A DNA stretch of 64,000 bases from Vibrio hannami (GCF_029589055.1 NZ_JARQZP010000007.1:1302001-1366000), one strand, 5' to 3'. Numbered from the stretch's first letter, positions 32,493 to 41,824 are shown. Notes: generated from the letters alone by a model not told the origin. Program-made: numbers and translations.

Positions 32493-34856
32493 TTGAATCA
32501 AGGTAAAGGTTTCCTATTAACAAGGCAAGCAAGAGATACGTCAACGGGTAGTCAGTTAGAGCTGTGGTTGAGTACCCCAAAAGGCCCAACTCAACTGCTT
32601 ATACCGTCAGAAAAGTCCGTCATATTTGTACGTCAAGAAGATCTCGTTTTGATACAGGAGGTTATCCAGTCAAACTCTGTAAACGTAGATATTTCTCCAC
32701 TACCATTAAAAACCTTTAGACAACAGCCTGTCGCTGCATGTTACAGCCACAGTATCGTGCAAATGAACACATTTGTCGGGCTTCTCAAACAACATGATAT
32801 CAGCTGCTTTGAGTCTGATATTCGCCTTGTTGACCGATATCTCATGGAAAGGTTTGTTTATGGCAGCGTTGAGTTTGCAGGTAACGCTCAACTGCACGCC
32901 TCTTACACAAAATACAACAATGTTAAATGCCGCAAAGGTGACTACCACCCCACCCTAAGTTATGTGTCACTCGATTTAGAATGCTCCGAAAAGGGAATTC
33001 TATATTCTGTTGGCCTTGCGAGTTCGCTCGATAGCAGAGTCATCATGATTGGGGAACCGGAGCCATCAGACACCAATGTTCAGTGGGTCGCATCAGAAAA
33101 GGCCCTTTTGGAAGCTCTTATTGATTGGTTTAAAACTTACGATCCCGACCTGATACTTGGCTGGAATGTCATCGACTTTGACTTTCGTCTACTCTGGAAG
33201 CGTTCTGAATGGCACAAATTAAAGCTCAATATTGGTCGCGGAAATCAAAACGCATATTTCCGACAATCCAATCAATCTCAGCAAGGATTTATATCGATTC
33301 CTGGACGTGTCGTGCTGGACGGTATCGATACATTAAAAACGGCTACCTATAACTTTCGTTCCTGGTCACTAGAGTCCGTTTCTCAGGAATTGCTGGGTGA
33401 AGGTAAAGATATTCATAACGTCCATGACCGAATGGACGAAATAAATCGGATGTACAAAGAAGATAAGCCTTCTCTTGCGAAATACAACCTGCAGGATTGT
33501 GTTCTGGTAAATAAGATTTTCGAAAAAACACACCTGATTGAATTTGCTATTGAACGCAGCAAGTTAACCGGCGTTGAGCTTGATCGCCTTGGCGGGTCTG
33601 TTGCTGCCTTTACTAACCTTTATCTGCCGCAATTGCATCGCGCTGGCTACATCGCTCCAAACCTGGAGCCAGAAAACTGGTTAGCCAGCCCTGGTGGCTA
33701 CGTGATGGACTCCATTCCTGGCCTGTATGACTCTGTTTTGGTATTGGATTTCAAAAGCCTGTACCCATCTATTATCCGCTCCTTCTTGATCGATCCTATG
33801 GGGCTTATCGAAGGACTGCAAATTGAAGCCGGACCAAACCAGGTTCAATCCGTTAAGGGCTTCAGAGGCGCTCAATTCCACCGGGAGAAGCATTTTCTTC
33901 CCAAAATGATTGCAGACTTATGGTCTGCCCGTGATATTGCTAAGAAGAACAACGAAAAGGCGTTTTCACAGGCGATAAAAATCATAATGAACTCGTTTTA
34001 TGGTGTGTTAGGTTCATCCGGTTGTCGTTTCTTCGACCATCGCCTGGCCTCGTCCATCACCATGCGCGGACACGAGATCATGAAACAAACGAAAACCCTT
34101 ATCGAAGAAAAAGGTTATCAGGTTATCTATGGTGATACCGACTCTACATTTGTTTCATTAAACAAAGCGATGCCTCAATCAGAAGCGGACAAAATAGGAC
34201 ATGATCTGGTTAACTACATCAACGAATGGTGGAAGAATCACCTCATGTCCGAATATGGCCTGGAATCTATTCTTGAACTGGAATACGAAACCCATTACAA
34301 AAAATTCCTTATGCCCACAATTAGAGGATCGGAGACGGGTTCGAAAAAACGTTATGCGGGACTAATTGGCGAAGGTAAGAAAGAGAAAATCGTTTTTAAA
34401 GGCCTGGAAAGCGCTCGTACCGACTGGACTCCCCTATCACAAGAGTTTCAGCAAAACCTGTATGAAATGGTGTTCCATGAAACCGACCCGGTTGATTACG
34501 TAAGATCGTATGTGGAAAGCACACTTAATGGTGAGCATGACGACAAGCTGATTTACCAGAAAAGGCTTCGAAGAAAGTTAAGCGAGTATCAGAAAAACAT
34601 TCCACCGCAAGTTCGTGCGGCAAGGCTCGCCGATGAAATCAATCAAAAGCTCGGTAGACCACTTCAATATCAAAATCGCGGCAAAGTTGAATACATGATT
34701 ACGGTAAATGGCCCGGAGCCTGCAGAGTATAGACAAAGCCCTATCGACTATCAGCACTATATCGACAAACAATTGAAACCCGTTGCCGATGCGATTTTGC
34801 CGTTTATAGGGCTGGACTTTGAAAGCCTGAATGCTCCCCAGCTTGGGCTGTTTTAG
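32493..34856 (+). CDS. polB: DNA polymerase II (family B)
   Basis: 787 residues from TTG 32493. This start is preferred to TTG 32430 because homology to Escherichia coli PolB (783 residues) begins there (NQGKGFLLTRQARD); neither start has a strong ribosome site. The 3'-5' exonuclease has SLDLECS and GWNVIDFDFR. Polymerase motif A is DFKSLYPSII, motif B KIIMNSFYGVLG and motif C YGDTDST, all intact. It acts in translesion synthesis and replication restart. It is convergent with the next gene, with an 11-bp gap. Confidence 0.95.
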   Translation: MNQGKGFLLTRQARDTSTGSQLELWLSTPKGPTQLLIPSEKSVIFVRQEDLVLIQEVIQSNSVNVDISPLPLKTFRQQPVAACYSHSIVQMNTFVGLLKQHDISCFESDIRLVDRYLMERFVYGSVEFAGNAQLHASYTKYNNVKCRKGDYHPTLSYVSLDLECSEKGILYSVGLASSLDSRVIMIGEPEPSDTNVQWVASEKALLEALIDWFKTYDPDLILGWNVIDFDFRLLWKRSEWHKLKLNIGRGNQNAYFRQSNQSQQGFISIPGRVVLDGIDTLKTATYNFRSWSLESVSQELLGEGKDIHNVHDRMDEINRMYKEDKPSLAKYNLQDCVLVNKIFEKTHLIEFAIERSKLTGVELDRLGGSVAAFTNLYLPQLHRAGYIAPNLEPENWLASPGGYVMDSIPGLYDSVLVLDFKSLYPSIIRSFLIDPMGLIEGLQIEAGPNQVQSVKGFRGAQFHREKHFLPKMIADLWSARDIAKKNNEKAFSQAIKIIMNSFYGVLGSSGCRFFDHRLASSITMRGHEIMKQTKTLIEEKGYQVIYGDTDSTFVSLNKAMPQSEADKIGHDLVNYINEWWKNHLMSEYGLESILELEYETHYKKFLMPTIRGSETGSKKRYAGLIGEGKKEKIVFKGLESARTDWTPLSQEFQQNLYEMVFHETDPVDYVRSYVESTLNGEHDDKLIYQKRLRRKLSEYQKNIPPQVRAARLADEINQKLGRPLQYQNRGKVEYMITVNGPEPAEYRQSPIDYQHYIDKQLKPVADAILPFIGLDFESLNAPQLGLF

Positions 34857-34867
34857 CTTGATTCGCA

Positions 34868-35647
34868 TTAGCCGATTTTAAATTCGGTCTTCTTGTACGC
34901 TTTCACTACCCAGTCACCATAGCTATCAAGCAGGCCAATTACCGAACGCTTGGGAATCACTCTTCCAGAAAGTAGTATTCCCAATCGCCCTACTTCCTTT
35001 TCTTTATCCGGGTGATACAAAAGAAACTGTTTTCCGCAATCTACAGGGTCTTCAATCCATCGCTTATCTTTATGCATAATTAACGAGTAACTCGCCCTTA
35101 GCAACTTTTTCGCGATTGCAACCTGCGCCCTGCTTTGCTCCTGAGGTGTCTGAGCCTGAACAATCTTCTTTCGATAGATGCTTAACCACTCATCAACATC
35201 CATGTTCCAGTATTTGGCGATCTCCCAGCTTGGCTCAAACTCACCAAAGCGGGTAGAGAGATCGTCCCCGTAGATGCAAACACAGCAGTGCTTAAGCATA
35301 AAGCCCCAGGTAAAAATGCTCTCTAAGGTTAACACCTCTTTCACCGGGGCGACCTGTATCGACAAGCCGTAAATAAATGGATAGTTTCGTTTAAAGCGCC
35401 ATTTCACCGTATTGAGCAGCGTGTTGAACTTAGCATCTGGCTCACCGTGAGACAAAACGACCACATCCATGTTTGAACGTCCCTTCACCGCATTTTTGCG
35501 AGCAACACTTCCAAACAGATATATACTATGAAGATTACTCCCCATTCCACCTTTAAAGCCGTGGATTAACTCTTTGATAGCAGGAATATATGCAGCCTGA
35601 AATGGCTCATTTGCATCGATAATCGGAAGTGAAGATGAGACGTTCAA
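34868..35647 (-). CDS. Nucleotidyltransferase-like protein with an altered active site
   Basis: 259 residues. The N-terminal domain has the polymerase-beta-type GS motif (YLFGSVARKNAVKGRS, G46-S47), but the usual D-x-D reads N59-M60-D61, so the first metal-binding Asp is Asn. The remainder is helical with a possible C-terminal nucleotide-handling or toxin-like region (RAQVAIAKKLLRASYSL). It may be inactive or bind nucleotides only. It is divergent from efpL, with a 138-bp gap, and convergent with polB. No antitoxin-like partner gene is present. Confidence 0.65.
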   Translation of the reverse strand: MNVSSSLPIIDANEPFQAAYIPAIKELIHGFKGGMGSNLHSIYLFGSVARKNAVKGRSNMDVVVLSHGEPDAKFNTLLNTVKWRFKRNYPFIYGLSIQVAPVKEVLTLESIFTWGFMLKHCCVCIYGDDLSTRFGEFEPSWEIAKYWNMDVDEWLSIYRKKIVQAQTPQEQSRAQVAIAKKLLRASYSLIMHKDKRWIEDPVDCGKQFLLYHPDKEKEVGRLGILLSGRVIPKRSVIGLLDSYGDWVVKAYKKTEFKIG

Positions 35648-35785
35648 AAATTTTAACCTTGGGTGTTTCTTTTATTCTTGAGTATGATATTTACATTGAT
35701 AGAGAATTCAATCTATAGGTTGTAATTCTGTCACTTTATCCCAATCTTATGGGCAAGTTATTTGAAAGTCTGAAGGACAAAGCTA

Positions 35786-36355
35786 ATGCCAAAGGCAAGT
35801 GATATTAAAAAGGGCTTCGCAGTAAGCCATAACGGTAAAATTCTGTTGGTTAAAGATTTCGACATCACCACCCCTGGTGGCCGTGGCGGCGCGAAGATCT
35901 ATAAGTTCCGCTTTAAAGATTTGGCAACTGGTGCAAAAGTAGAAGAAGCATTCAAGAGCGATGAGCTTCTGGACACAGTTGAGATGACTAAACGCAATGT
36001 AACCTTCTCGTACATTGATGGCGACGAATACATCTTTATGGACAGTGAAGATTACAGCCAGTACAACTTCAACGAAGAAGATATCAAAGACGAACTTCTG
36101 TTTATCAATGAAGACACTCAGGGTGTTCAGGTTGTTCTGGTAAACGACGAACCTGCAGGTATCGAACTTCCAGCATCGGTTGAAATGGTTATCGAAGAGA
36201 CTGACCCTTCAATCAAAGGCGCATCTGCATCAGCACGTACTAAGCCTGCGCGTTTTGCTACTGGCCTGACAGTTCAGGTTCCAGAGTACATAGCGACTGG
36301 CGAGAAAGTGAAAATCAACACTACCGAAGTTAAATACATGGGTCGTGCTGAATAA
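35786..36355 (+). CDS. efpL: Elongation factor P-like protein EfpL (YeiP)
   Basis: 189 residues in three beta-barrel domains. Sequence hallmarks of YeiP/EfpL rather than EF-P are the opening MPKASDIKKG, the loop TTPGGRGGAKIY with R33 at the tip in place of the modified Lys, and the end YMGRAE. EfpL helps ribosomes through difficult XPP stretches without the lysine modification used by EF-P. Ribosome site GAAGGAC is 8 nt before the ATG. It is followed after 9 bp by yciU in an operon. Confidence 0.95.
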   Translation: MPKASDIKKGFAVSHNGKILLVKDFDITTPGGRGGAKIYKFRFKDLATGAKVEEAFKSDELLDTVEMTKRNVTFSYIDGDEYIFMDSEDYSQYNFNEEDIKDELLFINEDTQGVQVVLVNDEPAGIELPASVEMVIEETDPSIKGASASARTKPARFATGLTVQVPEYIATGEKVKINTTEVKYMGRAE

Positions 36356-36364
36356 GGTTTCGCA

Positions 36365-36709
36365 ATGACTGAGAACAATATGACTGAAAATGAAGAACTG
36401 ATATCTTACGACGATGTTATCGATACTGCCTACGACATCTTTCTGGAAATGGCTCCGGATAACCTGGAACCGGCTGATGTAATTATCTTCACCGCACAAT
36501 TTGAAGATCGTGGAGCAGCGGAACTGGTGGAAACCGGAGACGACTGGCAAGCTGAAGTAGGGTTCGAGGTAGATAAAGAGATCTACGCAGAGGTTCGAAT
36601 CGGCCTTGTGAACGAGGATTCTGACGAGTTGGATGAAGTATTCGCGAGAATGCTAGTTAGCCGTGACCCAGACCATAAGTTCTGTCATATGTTCTGGAAA
36701 CGGGACTAA
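36365..36709 (+). CDS. yciU: dsDNA-mimic protein, HI1450/YciU family
   Basis: 114 residues, very acidic. Sequence matches the DUF440 family (AYDIFLEMAPDNLEPADVI, DHKFCHMFWKRD). The family copies the negative surface of DNA and may bind HU-like proteins; its role is still unclear. It follows efpL by 9 bp and ends 31 bp before an inverted repeat that probably stops transcription. Confidence 0.92.
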   Translation: MTENNMTENEELISYDDVIDTAYDIFLEMAPDNLEPADVIIFTAQFEDRGAAELVETGDDWQAEVGFEVDKEIYAEVRIGLVNEDSDELDEVFARMLVSRDPDHKFCHMFWKRD

Positions 36710-36740
36710 AAGGTTAAAGGTGACGGGTGGACTTCGTCCT

Positions 36741-36771
36741 ACAGGTTACAGAGCATATCACTGTAACCTGT
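36741..36771. terminator. Inverted repeat between convergent yciU and rluB
   Basis: Perfect 11-bp arms ACAGGTTACAG and CTGTAACCTGT around a 9-nt loop, at the convergent gene ends. It has no T run, so termination is inferred from position. Confidence 0.5.
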
Positions 36772-36787
36772 AACCTGAGTTGATCGC

Positions 36788-37693
36788 CTATTTTTGACGC
36801 GTACTATTGTTCCGATTGCGACGAGAATTCGAACGCCCTTTCGGCGCATTCACTCTTTCTTCGTGGCGCTTAACCGCACGGCGAATCTTCTGGCTACGAG
36901 AACGCTCACGTTTACGAGAGGTATTATCTTTCTCGATCATAGTCGTTCTTTCTGGTGGCAGTTCCACAAGCTCGCGCAGGTAGTTAACCTCTTTAAGCTC
37001 AAGCTCCATCCAACCACCACGAGGTAGTGTCTTCTCAAGGAAGATGTCGCCATAACGAACACGTTTAAGGCGGCTAACTGTTGTGTCCTGTGATTCCCAC
37101 AAACGACGAACTTCACGGTTACGACCTTCGTTGATTACAACGTAGAAGGTGTGGTTCATACCTTCACCACCCGCGTATACCACATCTTCAAAGCGAGCCA
37201 TACCATCTTCCAGCTCAACACCCTTAACCAAGTTGCGAACCTTCTTCTCATCCACTTCACCAAATACACGCACAAGGTACTCACGTTCTACCTGACGGCT
37301 TGGGTGCATCAGTCGGTTTGCCAGTTCACCATCAGTTGTGAACAGAAGCAAACCAGATGTGTTCGCATCCAGACGACCAACAGAAATCCAGCGCGAACCA
37401 CGAATTTTAGGAAGGCGATCAAATACAGTACGACGACCTTCAGGATCGTGACGAGTACACAGTTCACCTTCTGGCTTGTAATACGCTAGAACACGACAAA
37501 CAACCTCGTCATCCGCTTTGATAGACACCTTGTGTCCGTCAATACGCACAATCGCATTTTCGTCTTCCAGACGTTCGCCTAGTCGGGCAACCTGACCATT
37601 AACGCTTCACGACCCGCTTTGATCAGGCGCTTCAAGTTCACGACGTGAACCATGTCCTGCACGTGCTAATATTTTCTGTAATTTTTCGCTCAT
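36788..37693 (-). pseudogene. rluB: 23S rRNA pseudouridine synthase RluB, disrupted in its S4 domain
   Basis: The family start is ATG 37693 (MSEKLQKILARAGHGSRRELEA). The reading frame then hits TGA at codon 29 (37607-37609) and resumes in the same frame with SVNGQVARLGERLED, continuing to the stop at 36788. Relative to the expected LIKAGRV, there is one extra C near 37626 and one missing base near 37607, so the two indels cancel except for the stop. The catalytic domain with GRLDANTSGLLLFT (catalytic Asp) is intact and could start from GTG 37549. RluB modifies U2605 of 23S rRNA. Either a mild pseudogene or assembly errors; I favour errors. Confidence 0.8.
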
Positions 37694-37746
37694 TAATATA
37701 CCTATTATGTCGTCTTCTCAGACGTCAGTTTCGTGGAAAAGCAGAT

Positions 37747-37766
37747 AGCCGCAAAATTTTGCGGCT
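37747..37766. terminator. Inverted repeat after the chemoreceptor gene
   Basis: Perfect 20-bp palindrome AGCCGCAAAATTTTGCGGCT, 50 bp after the chemoreceptor stop. It has no T run; probably a weak terminator or transcript-end hairpin. Confidence 0.45.
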
Positions 37767-37816
37767 GGCGATTATACATTAAATTGTAGGTTGTTAGATA
37801 GAAAAATATCCCAAAA

Positions 37817-39727
37817 TCACACCTTAAACCGAGAGACTAAGCCATCAAGATGTACTGCTGATGATTTAAGTGAATCACTGGAAGATTCGATGCTGGCACA
37901 AGCCTCTGCACTTAGCTCTGTACTATCACTGATATTGACAACGTGGATGTTGATTTCATTGATTACTACAGACTGCTCTTCCGTCGCAGTTGCTACCTGA
38001 GTGTTAAGGTCGGAAATATGTTGCACATCTGCCACGATTTCTTCTAGCGCACTGTTTGTACGCTGTGCAGCTTCTACACCAAGAACTGCCTGTTCACGGC
38101 TCTTGTGTACTGAATCTACAGCCACTTTTGCACCATCCTGTAATTCGGTAATCATTTCGTGGATTTCGTCTGTCGATTCACTGGTTCTCTGAGCTAAGCT
38201 TCTTACTTCATCGGCTACTACTGCAAATCCGCGACCTTGCTCACCCGCTCGAGCGGCTTCTATAGCGGCGTTTAGTGCAAGCAAGTTAGTTTGCTCCGAA
38301 ATACCCCGAATTACATCCAACACGCCACTTATAGCATCACTTTTCTCTGCCAGAGTTTCGATGTTACTTGAAACAGTCTCCATCTCTTCTGCCATTTTAT
38401 TGATAGTATCCGTGGAATCATTCACAACATGCTGTGCATCCAACGCTTTGGTTGAAGCCTCGTTGGTTGTCTGAGCAGCTACGCCCGCGTTGTTTGCGAT
38501 TTCAGCAATCGTGCTACCCATCTCGTTGATGGCAACAGAAACCTGATGCGCTTCATCACGCTGTTTATCTGAAGCGACTTTTGAAGCCTCGGCGTCTTTG
38601 TACACATCTGTTGAGGCATTTCGCACTTCTTTGGATGTATCGGTAACATCAATAACCACGGTTTGAATATTCGAGACAAAAGAGTTAAACCCCTTAGCCA
38701 GTGAAGATATTTCTTCCGCTCCTTCCTCCGAGACCCGGCTCGTGAGGTCACCTTCTCCTTCACCTAGTTCGGTAAAAGTTATCGCCATTTTTTTAATCGG
38801 TTTGGTTAAGTTGTCAGCTAAGAAATAACTAATAACAAGGAAGGCAACAGATACGACTGCAAAGATGATCAACATAGTAACCTGAGCATCTTCAATACCT
38901 GCATACAGCTCCTGCTTTGGTATCTCAGCGACGACGTACCAACCCAGGCTTTCTATATAGCTGGTTGCAACCACAAGTTCATCAGTAGTCGCAAATGCAA
39001 AGTCTTTTATAGAGATGAGCTGGTTCGTATCCACTCCAGCATAGATACCTGAAAGAGTACCAGAGTCATTTAAGCTATCTTGTTTATGAACCTTAACTAA
39101 ACCTTTCCCGTCGACTAAATATACGAAACCACTTTGCTCGATGCGAAAACTATTAAGGTAATCCACCATCTCTTTAAAAGACTTAGATACACCAGAAACC
39201 CCGCGCCCGTTAAGCTGTTGGTAGTTGACGAATATATCCACCTTGTCAGAAGTGGTGCTTCGGTAGACGCTTGCCGATTCGCTATTACCGCTAGATTTGA
39301 ACTTAAAGAACCAGCCATCCCTGTCTGGCGTAAGCACTCTCAAAAAGCCATCCTGATTCCAGTACTTCTGAGACTCTTTATCCGCAAAAGAAGCATTACT
39401 AAAGCCGTTATCCCTGGCGATCTTGCCCAAATAGTCAACAACTAATTTTTCTGTACTAGCATCAGTTCCGTTCTCAAGCCAGTTAAGAAATAAAGTGTTT
39501 CCAGCCAATGCTCTAGTGACTACCTTCATTTGCTGAATTTCACTGTTTACTGAATTACGAACTCTCTGAACCAGGTTGGGTAGTTCACTGTGTTCCAGTC
39601 GATCCAATAAGTGGCTTTTAGCGTTACGCTGTCCAACGTAGGTAATGATACTCGACGATACCAGGACCGCTAAAAGCATTGCGATCATTATTCGATTTTT
39701 TATAGAAAGAGAACTTAATGAATTCAT
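37817..39727 (-). CDS. Methyl-accepting chemotaxis protein with Cache-type sensor
   Basis: 636 residues: a membrane helix at 10-30, a periplasmic Cache-like sensing domain (about 35-280), a second helix (about 285-305), HAMP and a long cytoplasmic coiled coil with the conserved hairpin EQTNLLALNAAIEAARAGEQ. The tip couples to CheA/CheW. It is preceded by a sigma-28 promoter match, as expected for motility genes. There is no pentapeptide CheR tether at the C-terminus. The ligand is unknown. Confidence 0.95.
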   Translation of the reverse strand: MNSLSSLSIKNRIMIAMLLAVLVSSSIITYVGQRNAKSHLLDRLEHSELPNLVQRVRNSVNSEIQQMKVVTRALAGNTLFLNWLENGTDASTEKLVVDYLGKIARDNGFSNASFADKESQKYWNQDGFLRVLTPDRDGWFFKFKSSGNSESASVYRSTTSDKVDIFVNYQQLNGRGVSGVSKSFKEMVDYLNSFRIEQSGFVYLVDGKGLVKVHKQDSLNDSGTLSGIYAGVDTNQLISIKDFAFATTDELVVATSYIESLGWYVVAEIPKQELYAGIEDAQVTMLIIFAVVSVAFLVISYFLADNLTKPIKKMAITFTELGEGEGDLTSRVSEEGAEEISSLAKGFNSFVSNIQTVVIDVTDTSKEVRNASTDVYKDAEASKVASDKQRDEAHQVSVAINEMGSTIAEIANNAGVAAQTTNEASTKALDAQHVVNDSTDTINKMAEEMETVSSNIETLAEKSDAISGVLDVIRGISEQTNLLALNAAIEAARAGEQGRGFAVVADEVRSLAQRTSESTDEIHEMITELQDGAKVAVDSVHKSREQAVLGVEAAQRTNSALEEIVADVQHISDLNTQVATATEEQSVVINEINIHVVNISDSTELSAEACASIESSSDSLKSSAVHLDGLVSRFKV

Positions 39728-39817
39728 GTTTTTTTCCTTTATCTTTGCTTACGCTGAAATGACACGCAAATTCGATAATTGTTGAGCTAAATTATTTATA
39801 GTTATCAAACTAATAGT

Positions 39818-39844
39818 ATATCGGCAGGCATGCTGCAAAATTAA
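39818..39844 (-). promoter_or_regulatory. Sigma-28 (FliA) promoter of the chemoreceptor gene
   Basis: On the minus strand TTAATTTT, 11 bp, then GCCGATAT. This compares with the consensus TAAAGTTT-N11-GCCGATAA: 6 of 8 and 7 of 8 positions with the exact spacing. It ends about 90 bp before the ATG at 39727. Confidence 0.7.
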
Positions 39845-39914
39845 TACAGAAAAAAGAATTTATAAAGGCAGGAGTAAGAAGTAGATCAGGAGACGTTAAG
39901 TTGCTGAAAAAGAA

Positions 39915-39936
39915 AAGCCGCCTCAAACGGCGGCTA
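39915..39936 (-). terminator. Terminator of the rnm-yciO operon
   Basis: AGCCGCC-TCAAAC-GGCGGCT followed on the minus strand by TTTTCTTTTT. It lies just after the yciO stop. Confidence 0.85.
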
Positions 39937-39941
39937 AGAAC

Positions 39942-40562
39942 TCATTCAAATGGAGAAGGGTCTCCGGCACCTAAACGTGCGACAACTGGTTCATCATCAC
40001 TAAAGTCGATGACCGTTGTAGGCTGCTCACCCAGGTATCCGCCATTCATTATCAGATCAACAGCATGCTCTAGTTTATCTCTGATATCTTCAGGATCAGC
40101 TTCAGCCACATCACTTCCCGGAAGAATCAGTGTCGTAGACATCAAAGGCTCACCAAGTGCTTCAAGCAAGTCCAGTGCGATTTTATTGTCAGGAACACGA
40201 ATACCTATGGTCTTTTTCTTGGCATTCATTAAGCGACGTGGCACTTCCTTTGTCCCTTTAAAGATAAAAGTATAAGGGCCAGGAGTATTGTTTTTAAGTA
40301 AGCGAAATGCTGCGTTATCAACCTTCGCATAGAGTGACAGCTCAGAAAGATCACGACAGAGCAAAGTAAAGTTATGCTTATCATCCAGCCTTCTAATACG
40401 ACAAATACGGTCAAGGGCCTGCTTGTTTTCCAGCTGACATCCTAATGCATAACCGGAATCGGTTGGATACACAACAACACCACCGTTTCTGATGATTGCC
40501 ACCGCCTGATTAATCAACCGCGCTTGCGGGTTCTCAGGGTGTAAGTAAAAAAATTGGCTCAT
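39942..40562 (-). CDS. yciO: YciO, Sua5/YciO/YrdC family
   Basis: 206 residues. The N-terminus has the YrdC-fold motif VVVYPTDSGYALGC, with further family segments KHNFTLLCRDLSELS and PGPYTFIFKG. YciO is a relative of threonylcarbamoyl-AMP synthase but shows weaker activity than TsaC in the known cases, so its role in tRNA t6A formation is uncertain. It overlaps rnm by 4 bp (ATGA), so the two are cotranscribed. Confidence 0.92.
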   Translation of the reverse strand: MSQFFYLHPENPQARLINQAVAIIRNGGVVVYPTDSGYALGCQLENKQALDRICRIRRLDDKHNFTLLCRDLSELSLYAKVDNAAFRLLKNNTPGPYTFIFKGTKEVPRRLMNAKKKTIGIRVPDNKIALDLLEALGEPLMSTTLILPGSDVAEADPEDIRDKLEHAVDLIMNGGYLGEQPTTVIDFSDDEPVVARLGAGDPSPFE

Positions 40563-41449
40563 TGGGACTCCTCAGTATCAACATCGCCGGTATTGTTTTG
40601 AGTATTTAAAGCAGAGGGTAAGTCCCACTTTTCCCATACCGGCTCTACGCCCGAAGGTAACCAAAGGTTTCTTCCCAGCTCCATCCAGGGAGAGGGATAA
40701 TGAAAATCTGAGCCTTGGGACGCTAATAGTTTGTATTGTATAGCATAATCGGCAAGATTGCGCCTTTCTTGTTGACCTTGTTGTGGTTGAGCCACCTCCA
40801 TTGCATCACCGCCAGCTTCCACAAACGCGGCTAATAAGCGCTTCAGCCACTTAGCTGTGAACTGATAACTTCCCGGATGGGCAAGCACAGCAACACCTCC
40901 AGCTGCATGGATAGCATCCACAGCTTCTTTAATTGTGCACCAGTTAGGTGGCACGTACCCAGGGTTGTTTCTAGTCAGAAACTTTTTAAACACCTGCTGT
41001 TTATTCTTAGCATAACCATTTGCAATCAGCCAATCCGCAAAGTGAGCACGTGTCACTGGTGCATCTCCAGCCAATGCTTTTACTTCGTCGAACACTCCCT
41101 CTCTTGTCGATTTCTCCAGACGTTCTGCGATGGTTTGCGAGCGCACATGTCGCCTGTTTTTCTGTTCTTCGATAAGCGACTGTAAAGCTGGTTCCGTTGT
41201 ATCTATATTTAAACCGACTATATGGATGTCTTTATTCTGCCAAACCGTTGAAAACTCGATGCCATCAATCAGTTTAATATCGAGCTGATTGTCGTTTATA
41301 TATTGGTGAGCGACAGGTAATCCATCAACAGTATCGTGATCAGTAATAGCCATCACCTTGATATCAAAATCACAGGCTCTATTGATTAATTCTTCCGGCG
41401 TAAACCGGCCATCGGAAGCTGTGGTATGACTATGTAAATCTATTTTCAT
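40559..41449 (-). CDS. rnm: RNase AM / 3',5'-nucleoside bisphosphate phosphatase (PHP family)
   Basis: 296 residues, PHP domain with metal-binding motifs KIDLHSHTTASDG, AITDHDTVDGL, HAAGGVAVLAHPGSY and LLASQGSDFHYP. This family (YciV) trims 5' ends of rRNA precursors and hydrolyses nucleoside bisphosphates. The gene is divergent from trpL and its 3' end overlaps yciO. Confidence 0.93.
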   Translation of the reverse strand: MKIDLHSHTTASDGRFTPEELINRACDFDIKVMAITDHDTVDGLPVAHQYINDNQLDIKLIDGIEFSTVWQNKDIHIVGLNIDTTEPALQSLIEEQKNRRHVRSQTIAERLEKSTREGVFDEVKALAGDAPVTRAHFADWLIANGYAKNKQQVFKKFLTRNNPGYVPPNWCTIKEAVDAIHAAGGVAVLAHPGSYQFTAKWLKRLLAAFVEAGGDAMEVAQPQQGQQERRNLADYAIQYKLLASQGSDFHYPSPWMELGRNLWLPSGVEPVWEKWDLPSALNTQNNTGDVDTEESQ

Positions 41450-41456
41450 TTATTGC

Positions 41457-41485
41457 TTGACTTTATCGCTCTGTACTAGTTAACT
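41457..41485 (+). promoter_or_regulatory. trp operon promoter
   Basis: -35 TTGACT (41457-41462), 17 bp, then -10 TTAACT (41480-41485), inside the TrpR operator. The arrangement is the same as in Escherichia coli trp. Confidence 0.85.
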
Positions 41486-41490
41486 AGTAC
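41473..41490 (+). promoter_or_regulatory. TrpR operator
   Basis: Perfect 18-bp palindrome GTACTAGTTAACTAGTAC, matching the core of the known trp operator. It overlaps the -10 box, so TrpR-tryptophan would exclude RNA polymerase. Confidence 0.9.
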
Positions 41491-41519
41491 TCGTTTCAGT
41501 AATAAGAATTTGACGAACC

Positions 41520-41633
41520 ATGTTACAAGACTTTCACAAAAATACGAACCATTCTCAGCGCATTCATTCTGTGTCTTCTGTGAACACAGTGATGGGTTGG
41601 TGGCGTATCTGGTGGAGTCCGGAGGTGGGTTGA
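41520..41633 (+). CDS. trpL: trp operon leader peptide
   Basis: 37 residues from ATG 41520, with four Trp codons at residues 27, 28, 31 and 32 (GWWRIWW). The ribosome would stall there when Trp-tRNA is scarce. It lies between the operator and an intrinsic terminator at 41662-41686, giving a standard attenuation control region. The leader start has only a weak ribosome site. Confidence 0.85.
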   Translation: MLQDFHKNTNHSQRIHSVSSVNTVMGWWRIWWSPEVG

Positions 41634-41661
41634 CGTCTGAAATTCAAATAGAATTTAGCCA

Positions 41662-41686
41662 AAGCCCGCAATTAAGCGGGCTTTTT
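41662..41686 (+). terminator. trp attenuator terminator
   Basis: AAGCCCGC-AATTAA-GCGGGCTT followed by T residues, about 29 bp after the trpL stop and 140 bp before trpE. Confidence 0.9.
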
Positions 41687-41824
41687 CGTGTTGCTGTACC
41701 AATAAAAAAAACATTGAATCAAACGATTAAAATTGCAGCGATTTTACATTATTCCTAATTGGGTGCCGGGTCAGATTGTGCGACTATTGAGGCAGCAAAA
41801 TTATAAAGAGATACAGGAGGTCTA

